A DNA stretch of 64,000 bases from Anseranas semipalmata (lineage: Eukaryota; Chordata; Aves; Anseriformes; Anseranatidae), in the NCBI GenBank assembly GCA_013399115.1, contig VXAA01000961.1, positions 311,354-375,353 of the forward strand, written 5' to 3'. The notes under the pieces are model-generated. The model made no database searches and was not told the origin of the DNA. It saw nothing but the letters and a program-made list of their open reading frames with translations. Within the stretch, counting starts at the first letter, position 1, and each line of letters opens with the position of its first letter. The translations under genes were made by a program, and so were the position numbers. Shown piece by piece: positions 12,621 to 23,602 of the stretch.

Positions 12621-15055
12621 GTCCTGGGGAGAGAGCAAGGCGCATCTTGTCCAGCCAGGAAAACGGGAAGGCAAGGCAACTAGACCAGGATGTTAAAAAA
12701 TTAGCAGGTGGTAACTACAGTCAGACATCTAGGGCTGGTTGTTGTTTTTTTTTCCCCACTGGAACTGCAGCAAAGTTCCTGGGCAAGGTGCCGTGGCCTC
12801 CCCAGCACTGCCAGCCTTGCTTTGCCGCCTGCCTGTGGCCCTGCACGCTGCTCCGTGACCTCCAGGCCACGAAACCTGGCAGTCAGCGGTTCTCCAAACC
12901 GCCTTAGCCTCCCTGTGGTCCCGTGCAAACATGAGCCGAGGCAGAAGGGAACCCGCAGTGAGGGCTGTCGTGCTTGCTTTTCCCTCCTCCTTTTTTAACT
13001 AACAGGATGTCAAGGCAGAAATTTTGCAGCTCTCGTGCAGAACTGTGCTTGCCCAAAGTGCAGGAGAGGGGACTCGTCCCTTGCCGTCCTTCTGTCCATG
13101 TGTGCCGCCCCCCAGAAGTATTAGGAAGAGGCCAGGCACCAAGACATCTGCAGGGAGAGCTCGCCCCGCGGGCAGGTATGTTATTCAGATTCCTATCAGC
13201 TTTTGAAACTATTTCCTTCAGGTTCCCATTATCTGGCACGAAATGGAGCGGTTCCATGAACTTTGTCCCGGGACAAACTGAAGTCCCTCCTCTCCCCACC
13301 CCGCCCTACCAGCCAGCCGGGCCGGGACATTTTCATAGCGCTAGCAGACAGCTACGAGCAAGGCAGCAAATGCTGTGCTCCATTCTGCGATGCCGTTAGG
13401 GCAGTAAATGCTTTTGCTTGTGTCACAAGACATGCCAGGTGTTTTCTCCATCGGGGGAAGTGAGAACAAACAGCACACAGCAGCCAGAAGTAGCTACACC
13501 ACCACAGGGGCACCTCCGACACATTGGCTCCTCCTGCTTGCACGGGAGCCCAAAGCCCCATAAGCTCTTCTTCTGCTGATGCAGGTGAGCACGATCAGCC
13601 CTCATGCTCTTCTCCTGAGCACCCCGTCCTCACCCGCAGCAAGCAGCGCAGCCTCCTGCTGCATCACAGGGCAAAACTCGGTTAACTCAACTCTGCAAAA
13701 CTGAGCCTGAAAGCTGCTGGGAAAAGAAGCAGCACGTGGTAGCTGTTAACAGGAGGATGAAGGCAGCAGAGCAATGCCTGTTTCGCGTCCCATTTGTGAG
13801 CTGCATTCTGCACAGCACCTGGGAAAGCACAGGGGAGAGCTTTGCCACAGCAGGGACATGAAGGCTTGGTAACTTTTCAGAGGTTTTGATGTCCCTTGTG
13901 AAAAACTGACTGCATGGGACACATGATATGGGGTGCATATGTCCCCTGGTGTATGTCATTTGGCCATGTATATGAATTATGAATACTAAACAGTGGCAAA
14001 GGTAGGTTCATAATGCATACAAAGGCTATTCCGCAACCTCTTTGTGGATCCAATGTGGGAAACCCAAATTGTTCACAAACAAATATGGTTGAACACATTC
14101 CTTTGCTTAAACAAACTGCAACTTGAGTGTCACTGATGCTCACCTATTAAACGAGCAGACAGCAGCACGTGTGCAAACACTGGTAGCACACACAGCTGTG
14201 GAAACAGAGAGGTTTAAATGAACGGACAGAAGCGATTGACACCACGATGGTGGATGTTTGGGAGAGGTCTCAGAGCTGCTGCGAGCAGCTTTTTCTCTTT
14301 GGGACTGTGTAGGGATCTTGTGCTCGTAGCAGCACAGGTCTGAAGGTAACAAGAGCGGGCTCATTCTAGGTTGCTTAGTTTCCATGGTAACGATGATAAA
14401 ACTCATGTCACATCCCGTTCTGAAAAGCCATGTCCCAAGGACACTGCACAGATTTGCAAGACCCCGGAGGCAGGGAGCCCTTCTCAGATATTCCTCTCGG
14501 GTGTCTGGGTGTGCTGATACATGAAGTGCCTGGCACAAGCCCCTGCTGCGTGCTGGGCTGCGCACCAGCTGCCTGCTGCTCTGCGTGGCATTTCTTGCTG
14601 GCTGCGGCTGCCGCGGTTCTGAGGCAAGGGGACTGGATGTCTAATTAGCAGGCTAAGTGAGGGAGGTCTAGGAGATCATCCAGGTGAGAGCTGCTCATGA
14701 AGGCAGGCAAACAGATGTTAGGCGTTGATGCTCTGAGAGCTTTCTCGCCTATCAGGCACCATATCCTGAGGCAGGTAACAGAAAAGGTGTGCTTACCAGC
14801 AGCCACCAGAGGCAGGCACAGTGGGGTGCTGCCTCCTGCCTGCACCTTGCCGGAGCCCTGTCTGAATCTGAAACACACCTCAGCTCCCCTGCGGCCACCG
14901 GCAGGTTCCCCGTCCTGCAAGGAGCCCCAGAGCTGGAGGGGCTCGCGGTGTTTGTGCTGTGCAACACGCTCCTCACTGGTACTTGCCTGCTACCAAAATA
15001 GGGCCCGCGGTGAATTTAATGCTACACAGGAAAGGCTCTGCTATCAAAAGCTTTT
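12621..15055. other. GC-moderate single-copy noncoding stretch
   Basis: Short T-runs occur (near 12745-12754) along with many short overlapping frames, none with family resemblance. No CR1, SINE or microsatellite is recognised until the CR1 at 15056. Confidence 0.5.
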
Positions 15056-15300
15056 TCGTAGAATCATCTGGGTTGGAAAAGACCTTCAGGGTCATAAAAT
15101 CCAACCACTAGCCTGACCTACTGAGTCCCACCACTAACCACGTCCCTCAGTGCCACGTCCACACGTCTCTTAAATGCCCCCAGGGATGGGGACTCCACCA
15201 CTTCCCTGGGCTGCCTGTTGTGATGCTTGAGCACCCTCTCTGTGAAGAAATTCTTCCTAATGCCCAATCTAAACCTCCCCTGGAGCAACTTGAGGCTGTT
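15056..15300 (-). mobile_element. CR1 LINE fragment, 3' end, antisense to the window
   Basis: The plus strand opens with TAGAATCATCTGGGTTGGAA, the complement of a CR1 tail. It continues through the familiar CR1 3' region: the complement of the 'aaagacct...tccaacc' block, 'cacttccctgggctgcct', 'tgaagaaattcttcctaat' and 'caacttgaggc'. Only one octamer unit remains at the tail. The copy is 5'-truncated and has scattered substitutions relative to the CR1 pattern I know, so it is not very young. No clear target-site duplication was found. Confidence 0.95.
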
Positions 15301-18300
15301 TTTAGCACAATATGTTTTCAGCAGAAAGCAAAATAAATTCCTCAGATTTGTGAGGATAGCGAATTAACCCCGACTTCCTGAGCTGATTTCCTGCGTCAGT
15401 TCCCAGCACTGTCAACTAGCACAATTCACAGTTCTTTTGTCTGTAAACACATTTCAAGGCCATTTGAGCAGAATGAGGTGTGGGTGTTCAGGCTGATCTG
15501 TTCAGCATTTCCCAGCTGGCCTCATCCTCCCTTCTGTCCTTGAGTTTCCCAGCTATGTCTGTGATAAGGTGTGATTCTGCTCCGCTGTCTCACGCCAAAG
15601 TCCTGCTTCAGGGCAGCCAGCGCTGGTTTGGGCTTGCAGCGCACCTGCGAGCCATCTCCCACAATTGTCGTAGGCACTTGCAGAAGGAGCAAGAATAGCC
15701 TCTTAGTGCAAAGTAATGTAGGAAAACACTCATACTCAAGCAAAATACTGTGGTTTATGGGTGCCAGATAAATGTTTTCACTTTCTCCAACATAAAATTA
15801 TTCCCAAACCGAGTAGCAATAAAATATCTTGCCAGGTGTTCAGTCCCATAGATGTGAGGACATGCACACTGTTTGAACACACCTCCTCCTCTAAAATGCA
15901 AAAGTCTTTGGCCCGGTGCAAAGTGCATGTAAAGATAAGCCCCAGGCCTGCAGGTGGAGTAGTGGAGCCATTGCATAGTAGCATCAGAAGCTCGTAACAC
16001 CTTCAAATTCCGGCACATAATAAATACAGCTGCAGAATACAGCCCTCTGGAACTAGAGGGCAGCTGCAGTTTGGTAGGGAATATGGTACAATTGATACTA
16101 AAGAAAGAAGAGTCAAGGAAGAGAAACACCAGCTGCAAGTATTAAAAATACTTTCCTGAAATAGATGCTTTATGGAAAAGCCTTGAAAGTAACATTTTAA
16201 TTCTCCAAAGTTTAAAACTATCATGAAGTAGTCGCAGGAATGTAACACGAAGGTTTTCTTCTCCTTGTGAATCAAAATTATGTGGGGAGGTTCCAAATCT
16301 TTGTACCAACCCCGGCTTTACGGTGCTTGCAGAGCTGGTTTAACTAGGCTGGCAGAAGGTCAAGGTCTGGCTTTCCGGGCTCAGATTTGTGTGTTATCCT
16401 GCACAAAGACATTCCTTCAAGAAAGAAAGCTCTGTAGTGCAGAATAAGCCTCTGGCTTTTGCTTTTATGAGCAGACACTTTGTGACTCCGTGTTTTGTTC
16501 AATGCACCTGGAAGGATTTGGTACCTTCTGTTCTTCAGTTCAAATGTCCCTCCCAAAAGGAGAAGTGAAGGTGCAGGGGGCTTACGGCAAAGGTTGATAG
16601 AATCATGGTTGATGCAGCAAACAAAAACAGGCAACAGCCTTCTCTTACAACACAAAAATTAACAGGCATGAAACAAAAGATTTAACACAATGGAAAATAC
16701 TTCTTAGCGTAAGACAGTGTTAGCTGTGGAGCTGCTCGTCACATGCCCTGTGTGAAATGAGAGGAGCAATTGGATAAAAAAGGAAGAAAAAGATATCAAA
16801 TACTGTTCAATACAAATCATCCCTTCTATCTAAGCTATCTGCAAAGTAAACACACATTTGCTTTTTGTAGAGAAGGGATGGATATGAGGGTCAAAAGATG
16901 AAACCTTAAAAATGTCAGAATCGCAGAGCTTGAACACGAGCATCCTCAACAGCAGCCATTGATCCCCAGCAGCATCCAGTGAGCTGCTGAAGCTACCTGC
17001 TGGCGTACTGGCCACTGCTATCGGCTTCCCCTTTTAGGATGCCCGGGCTGAATAAAAATAAATGCTGTCTTCTTATGTCATTCCACCCCAAAATGTGAAA
17101 AGCTGAATCGTGGCAATGCTTACTAGATGACAAACAGTAGGAATTCTTTGATTTCCCTTCCCCTTTTTATTTCCTAACTGACTGAAATTTCCTAATTCCT
17201 GAAATATGCAGCTATGAATCTCCGTAATTTAAATTCTCTAGTTGTGGTTTGGGTTTCTTGGAAGAAAACAAAAGGTTCACCGGGATGGTCTGCTCACAAC
17301 CCCATCCCCATCCCTTCCCTGCTTCACCGGGCCTTGGAGCTGAGAACTAAGGTAAGCAGGGACGGGGTGTTGTAATACTTGCAGGACATTTTGTCTGTCT
17401 CTTTAAAAAGAATCACTCTAACTGCAAGTCTTTAAAATTTTATTACTCTTTACGAACCTTATGCCCTTTCCAAGGCTTGTCCTTGTTTGTTTGCAGAGCA
17501 GAGCCGCGCTCCCTGGGAGCTGCCAGTGTGCTCCTCGCTGCAGGGCGAGCTCAGGTATCTTTGTCTGTGCCGCAGAGGTACCCAAAACCAAGCAAGGATG
17601 GGCCCTTACGGTACCAAATCCAGGTCCCAAGAGCTTACAGGCTACATTACAAGACAACAGGTAGCCTGCTACTTCAGGCCATTGCTCACACTGGTATCTC
17701 CAAGAGAAACACTAGGCTTTAAGTATGCAAACCAGCGCTGAAGCAAGAGATGTCCGACCTTTCCACGCTTGCTCCAAGGTGTCGGTGCAAAATCCACGGC
17801 GCATTTTACCAGACCAGTGATTTCAGCTGCTGTCTCAGTTGCCACAGACCCCATCCTTCGCTGCCTGGGGCTGCGGGGCAGGCAGGCCCACGGCCAGCTT
17901 TCCTAGCCGTCAGATGAAGGCTGTTAGCCCCCCTTCCAGTCCCGCGGGGATGTACCACAGCCCAGCACCGCCTCTGCGGTTTCGGAGGCTCTGGAGGCAC
18001 TTCAGGTTCCAAGATGCAGCAAAAGGCAGGAATTGGCGCGGGATCTATTTTTGCTCCCGTTCCTTGTCACGAATATAATCTGTTAAATTAAATCAAACAT
18101 TTCCTCCTGAATAAACAAACCGCTACATATTTTCCTTTTGCTCCAAATGTACCATTTAATTACAACAGAACAGGGTTTGGCAGCTCCAGCTGAAGACTGT
18201 CCCCCAAGCAAACAAACAAGCGATCAAATAAAACCCTACAGAGCTTCTCAGAAGTCTGTTTTTATATAAGGGACTACTTTTTAGTCTAATTTGGTGATGA

Positions 18301-19295
18301 AGCTTATGTATAAGATATCAAAATAGCAGAACAGAGGATAACGAATATTCTGAGGTTAGCAATACCATACTCATAAATCACAATTTATAACCAAAATGCA
18401 GCAGGGAAGCAACTTCAAAGAATCTGATGAAGGCCAACGCACAACCCCCAGACATTGAAATGCCCACAGATCAATAGCTGCGTTAGAAGAATATCAGCGC
18501 TTTCCGAGAAGGCTGGTATGTTTCCACGTCCATAAGTTTTTTCCAAAGGTCAGATGTAGATAAAGATGGTTTTTTACTCTAAGTAACTCTTTCAAGCCAA
18601 TGATATTTGTTTTGCATTTTTGGAATTCTGTAGAATATGTTCCAACATCCAGTGTTTTCTTTAAAGCTCAGCTTCCAAGAATTGTTTGGTTATGAGGAAT
18701 CTAAACTTTTGCTTTACAGTAAGATTTTGGAGAAAATCCTCCTTCACATTTGAGGAAGCCTGAAAATGTGAAGTCTCAACCAATAGAGTTAAAAAATTTT
18801 AATTCGATAGTCAGATAAAGACGCAGTATCTCCTTTTATACCTCAGAATTTATGTCCTGATCTTCAGGAGCAAAACCTATGGGTCTGAGGGTTCAGCCAT
18901 AGTGTATTTCAACTTAAAACTTCACCAATTCTGTTTGAAAATGATTTTACACTTTTCCAACAGGGGTATCTAATCAAAATAATAAAAATAAAAAAGCATG
19001 TTTCATGAAATAATGAAGGAAAACATACAAACCATTTAAACTCATGCTACAGAGTCCATGATATGTATCCCTAAGTGCTGAACAATGTCCAAAAACAATA
19101 AAAACTCATTATAGATGACAATATTCTAAGTTTTTTAATCAGATGTTGTTTGGAAAGTGTTTTTAGCAGCTTCAGCTCAGTCCTGCACACCACTGTCGCA
19201 GCAGCACTCTGCCCTTTTTGGAAAAATACACCCATTCATTGCTGGCTTCAGCCACCATCATTTTCCCAAAATTATGGCAGTGGGTTCCATTTAAA
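15301..19295. other. Single-copy noncoding stretch, AT-rich toward the right
   Basis: Contains the CTCF-like site at 16052. 18100-19290 is AT-rich and CpG-poor. Minor frames at 17461-17741 and 17806-18078 lie in a GC-richer block without recognisable similarity. The GAATCATGG string near 16610 is too short to call CR1. Confidence 0.5.
16031..16070. promoter_or_regulatory. CTCF-like core inside an imperfect inverted repeat
   Basis: ACTAGAGGGCAG (16052-16063) matches the central CTCF core closely. The two preceding bases are GA where CC is preferred. The left side carries CTGCAG...CAGCCCTCT and the right side AGAGGGCAGCTGCAG, so the arms are roughly complementary around CTGGAACT. A single motif is weak evidence of occupancy. 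Confidence 0.25.
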
Positions 19296-19316
19296 GTTTT
19301 GTTTTGTTTTGTTTTA
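19296..19316 (+). repeat. Short (GTTTT)n tract
   Basis: About four copies of GTTTT. It belongs to the same A4C/GT4 class as the longer tracts at 52119 and 58119 read on the other strand. Confidence 0.8.
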
Positions 19317-19689
19317 ATTGTTCAAATTGAATCGGTTGCGTTGCATGGGTAAGACCTTTTGTTTTGTAAAATAGCTAAAATAAACCAAAATGATGGTTGT
19401 GCACTCCTGATTGTATATGCAGTAGCAGAGGAGTAAAGAAGGAAATTATTTTGTTATGTTCCAAAATGCTGAGGCAGAACTGGTATGATCAACCACAAGA
19501 TATACCAAAAGTAACACGAGCTGCTTTGCAGCTCGAAACAATCAGCGCTCTAAAATGCTGGCCTTCACATGAAAGGAAAATAAGGAGAAAACAGAACTGA
19601 GATTCTTTTCCTTTGAAATACTTCCAGTAAAGGTGACTCCCTAATTTTGCCTGCCAGAGATAAGGAAGTATTTAGTGAGCTAATTAACC

Positions 19690-19920
19690 CGCCCTTCCCA
19701 TGAAAACCAGCACAATGTCGGATTTCCATACCCGGCCATAAAACCTTCCTCCCGGCACGGGGCATGTCCCAGCCCCAGCAGCGCGGGACCCCCAGCACGG
19801 CCCCGCTGCAGTGGGGGGCCAGGCAGCGAAGAGAGGGGAGGGGGAATGGCAGCAAGTTCAAATGCGCAAATGAACTGGGGGCAAGATGCAACGAGGAGGA
19901 GCGCGCACGCTGGAAGGCAG
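19690..19920. promoter_or_regulatory. CpG-enriched patch with a TATA-like CATAAAA
   Basis: About 15 CpG by eye in 230 bases between AT-rich flanks. A CCATAAAAC string near 19737 lies roughly 30 bases upstream of the GC-rich part, a TATA-like arrangement. There is no clear initiator or downstream exon. Frames on both strands (80 codons plus, 108 codons minus) are not recognisable. Confidence 0.2.
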
Positions 19921-22900
19921 CTGGTGTCCTTCCAGGGTCCTGTTCCTTTCAGCCAAAACCTGCCGGTACTTCCAACCTGACCCTATGTACATTTTGTCAA
20001 AAGTAATCATTTTTGTTACAGCATTTGCAAGGCTGGAAGAAAAAGCAACCTTGGCATCCAGAGTGTTCCCTGGGGCTGGGTCCCCGTGTTGCCTCTCCCC
20101 GTGGCAGCTCCATCACTCACTGCAAAGAGCTGCTAAAAAGATGATGGCACATCTGGTAATGAACTTGCAGTGAAAGGCACACGGCTGGGCTTTTCCGATC
20201 CTTTTTGGTCTGTTTTTTGTTTCATGGAAACAGAATTGCACCCTAGCTACAGCAATGGAGCCCTAGGTGTTTTTTTACTCTTTTCTTCCTTATTATCCCA
20301 AAAGAATGTTTCTTCCCATTACTAACCATCCCAAAGGGGCTTTTAATATTCTTTGCAGCTTGAAAGAAATTATATGAGATTTTGCTAAAATGAAAGTGCT
20401 AAAATAATACAAATTCCTTTTCGTTGTTTACAGGATTTTAGTAACAGGTTAACAATTTATAACGATGGCCCTCACCCCAGGAATAACTAAAAATAGTCCA
20501 AACCCTTAATAAACACATCCAGCCATAGCGAGATCATGTTTCCACCCTGGGCTCTGTGGCCCATTTGTTCTACCAGAGTTGACATAACAGAGCACACCTG
20601 AGAGGCTCGGGAAGTGCCCCGCTGCAGCCCGATGGACGATCAAAGAGCGGGAATTTCAGAGTGAGGACGAACTCCTTCTCAAATGGCAGTCTGCACGTCT
20701 CGGAAGAGGTTGCTAAAAGAACACACGAGAAAAGCTGCTCCTTTCTATCTCCTCTTGCTTGTCTGATTTCTTTCTCTCTTCCATCAGTAGCACCTCAACT
20801 CCAACTATTTTTCTTCTTAACAACGCCCTTTCCTTGGGCATTTTTTCCTAAAACCACAGTATTAGATCTTTGCGAGCAAAAGCCCTTAGCTTCTCTGGGA
20901 AAAATTAGTAAAGATGCAGCTTAAATTATCAAAAGTGCTATTTCATTAGTGTAACTGTTACCAGTTTCCCTACTCGGCTGTACTGGCAAGATAATTTTCG
21001 TTATCCTTGTGTAAGTCCACCTGGAAGTTTTTGCAGATGTAAGTATGTCAATTAATAAGTAATTTGGGTTTGTTCTTGTTTTATACGTTCAGCCATAGGT
21101 CTGCAGACAGAGTGCTGCTGATCAGCCTGTATTTCATATTCCATGTTTAGTATGGCCCTGCTACTCTATCCCATCCCCGAGGTTTTTTAATCTCCTGTTT
21201 CCCAGAAGCAACAGTGCCTGGCTCGGTAGCCTTCCCTGCAGTGTAAAGAGCGAGGCCTTTTTTTTTTTCTGTGCCACGTGTGCTCCGAAATTCAGCTTTT
21301 GCAACAGTGAAAGCAAAGGTCTCACTGAGCAGACCACAGCCCCCTCACCAGCTCTAACGCATCCCCAGAGCAGGTCACGACCTGCACAGTTAGGAGATGA
21401 CACAGATGGAGACCACACGTCCATGCATGCGAGAGCCCAGGTTAAGATTGAATGAGCACTGGAAGCCAGTGTCTTCTGTGATACCCAGCGCTCGGAGGAA
21501 AGCAGACAACCCTGCCAGCGGGTTTTCCAGCTGTACCTTTAGGACTTAAATCTGTTTCTTTTGCCTGTGTGTAGATCTGGTCTACAGCTGAGATATTATA
21601 CCTGTCCCTTTTGGTGCCCAGGCTCTGAAGAGCTCCAACTGTACAGCCAACTGCAGGCATTGATACAGACACAGTCTTAATCAGTGCCTGCTGCCCAGCT
21701 TTCTCAGGAACTTGGCTGTACGTTGTTTCACCCCATAGGCAATGTCTCAGCACAGCTGCAGCTTCGCAGTGCTCTGTTGCTGGCAGCTCTGTTAGTTTCT
21801 AGCTCGGCAAGTACTGTTGAGCACGTTTCTATCATGTTTCTCTCTGCTTTTCCCTTCCCATCTCCCTATGTTCCATTTCAAAGCCGGCGCTTGTGGGAAG
21901 AGAATCCTTTAGAAGTCATCCTATACAGAGCAGAGGGTTCCCTGCAGAAATCAGAGGCGAAGGTTAAAGCAGAAGTAAGTTATAGTCCATACCTTGCTAA
22001 GCCACAGTGTACTCAGGTTTTAAAATGATCAGTTTTGATGTGGGATGTAGTTTAAAGGTTGACTCGCTAGGCCCCAGGGCTTCCAAGCAACAAGAGAGCT
22101 GCAGCTGAATTTGAGCTGTATTTTCCATGAGAACCTCCCTACCACTTCCAGTTTTCTGAAGCTGAATAAATCCCCTCAGAAGTCTGTATTTGCAGAGGCT
22201 TTTGGCTTGGCACAATGATTTAACTTTATTTCCCAGTGTGGGTTTTATCTTCTGTTTGTTTGTGCAATTTTTTAATGGCTTCAACTTTCAAGTGCCTAAA
22301 GTGCTGCAGCGGATGGGCACAATAATATTTTTATTAGAAAGCCGTACCAATTTGCTTTCCACTTCGGACCTTTCCAGCTGCTGATCTCTGGTACCAGCAA
22401 CTGAAATGTACATCCAGTGCGTTTTCTTTTATATGGGTCAAAGCAAGAGGACGGATCCCACACTTTCTGTTTGGGTCCAAGCCGTGCCTCTGAGGGCCCA
22501 CGTTAAACCCCAGTGACATCTCTCTAGGAACATAACTCCTGTGTCAGGGCATGTTATGTGTCCACCAGTGTGCCTGCTTCATAAAGTGCAAGAACACCCA
22601 AGCTTTGCAGCCTGCCCCTTTGCTTGTAGGTCTCTATTCAGTGAGCCTTACAGCTCAGCTCTGTCATCAGTATGAAGTTCCCCAGCCTTGGCTTCAGCCT
22701 TTCCCTGAAGCCTGCAAAGCGGGAGCTGGACCAGGGACTGTGCAATGATCTACACTCTTCCCTTACTGACCCAATAGAAATGACAAATGCTAAGCAGCTT
22801 CAAGCTGCTGATTTTTTGCTTGAAATACTCTTCTTCAGCAGGATCCCAGGCTGGCCTGATACCACCTTGCCCTGCTTGCTGGGACTGAGGGAGAGGAAAC

Positions 22901-23471
22901 GCAGCACTAGATGACTTCAGCTATTTTGGTTAATTTTGAAGAGATCCAAGGTAAATTGTCCCCAGTCCTACCTCACAGGCCCAGCTCCAAGGAGATCTCC
23001 CATGCCTCCAGTTTTATTCAGGCCTCTCTTTGGTTTCTGCATTTAAAAAAGTTTGCTGAGCTAATACCATTACTTTATCTAGACTAGGCAAGTCCCTCTT
23101 CATGTGAGCAAGTGATTAATGAAAAAGCTATCTTGTTAACATAGCTGCTACTAGTTCTCCAAACAAAATGAGTTGCACCAATAAAAGTACTATTTTTGGC
23201 CAATATAACCTCAAAATTTACAAAGTTTCTAGCCTCACTACATTTGTTGGTTACATTATTTTCCTACATCCCTACCATTGCCTTAATAGTGATAACCATG
23301 TCAACGGCAGACCCAGACTTCAGGCAAGTCTGCTGCATCTAGCAGAATGCCTGCAAATTCTCCTCATAAAGGTTTTTGTTCATTACAGCAGATATTGCAG
23401 TTAAAGAAAGAACAGCAAGCCAGGTGAGTGCACTGTCATCTCTTGGTACTTGAACTGAGTACCACAATGCA
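19921..23471. other. Single-copy noncoding stretch
   Basis: A T-run occurs at about 21258-21269. No repeat family is recognised. Short frames, such as 114 codons at 21684-22028 on the plus strand and 103 codons at 21442-21753 on the minus strand, are unremarkable. Confidence 0.55.
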
Positions 23472-23602
23472 TCCTTCCTTTCCTTCTTTCTTTCTTTCTT
23501 TCTTCCTTTCTTCCTTTCTTCCTTTCTTCCTTTCTTCCTTTCTTCCTTTCTTCCTTTCCCTCCCTTCCTTCCTTCCTTCCTTCCTTCCTTCCTTCCTTCC
23601 TT
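23472..23602 (+). repeat. Uninterrupted pyrimidine tract: (TTTC)n, (TTCCTTTC)n, (TTCC)n
   Basis: 131 consecutive pyrimidines in three blocks: a TTTC run, an alternating TTCCTTTC block of roughly eight units, and a terminal TTCC run of about ten. The order suggests stepwise expansion from one repeat type into another. Mirror symmetry within the tract would allow intramolecular triplex (H-DNA). The minus-strand frames full of Lys/Glu/Arg across it are artefacts of the repeat. Confidence 0.97.

Noticed and set aside
12287..12907. Plus-strand frame of about 206 codons with several minus-strand frames over it
   Set aside because: It lies in a CpG/GC-rich patch where stop codons are rare in every frame. 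No domain is recognisable.
16605..16625. ATAGAATCATGG as a CR1 tail
   Set aside because: The match is about twelve bases, with no CR1 body on either side.
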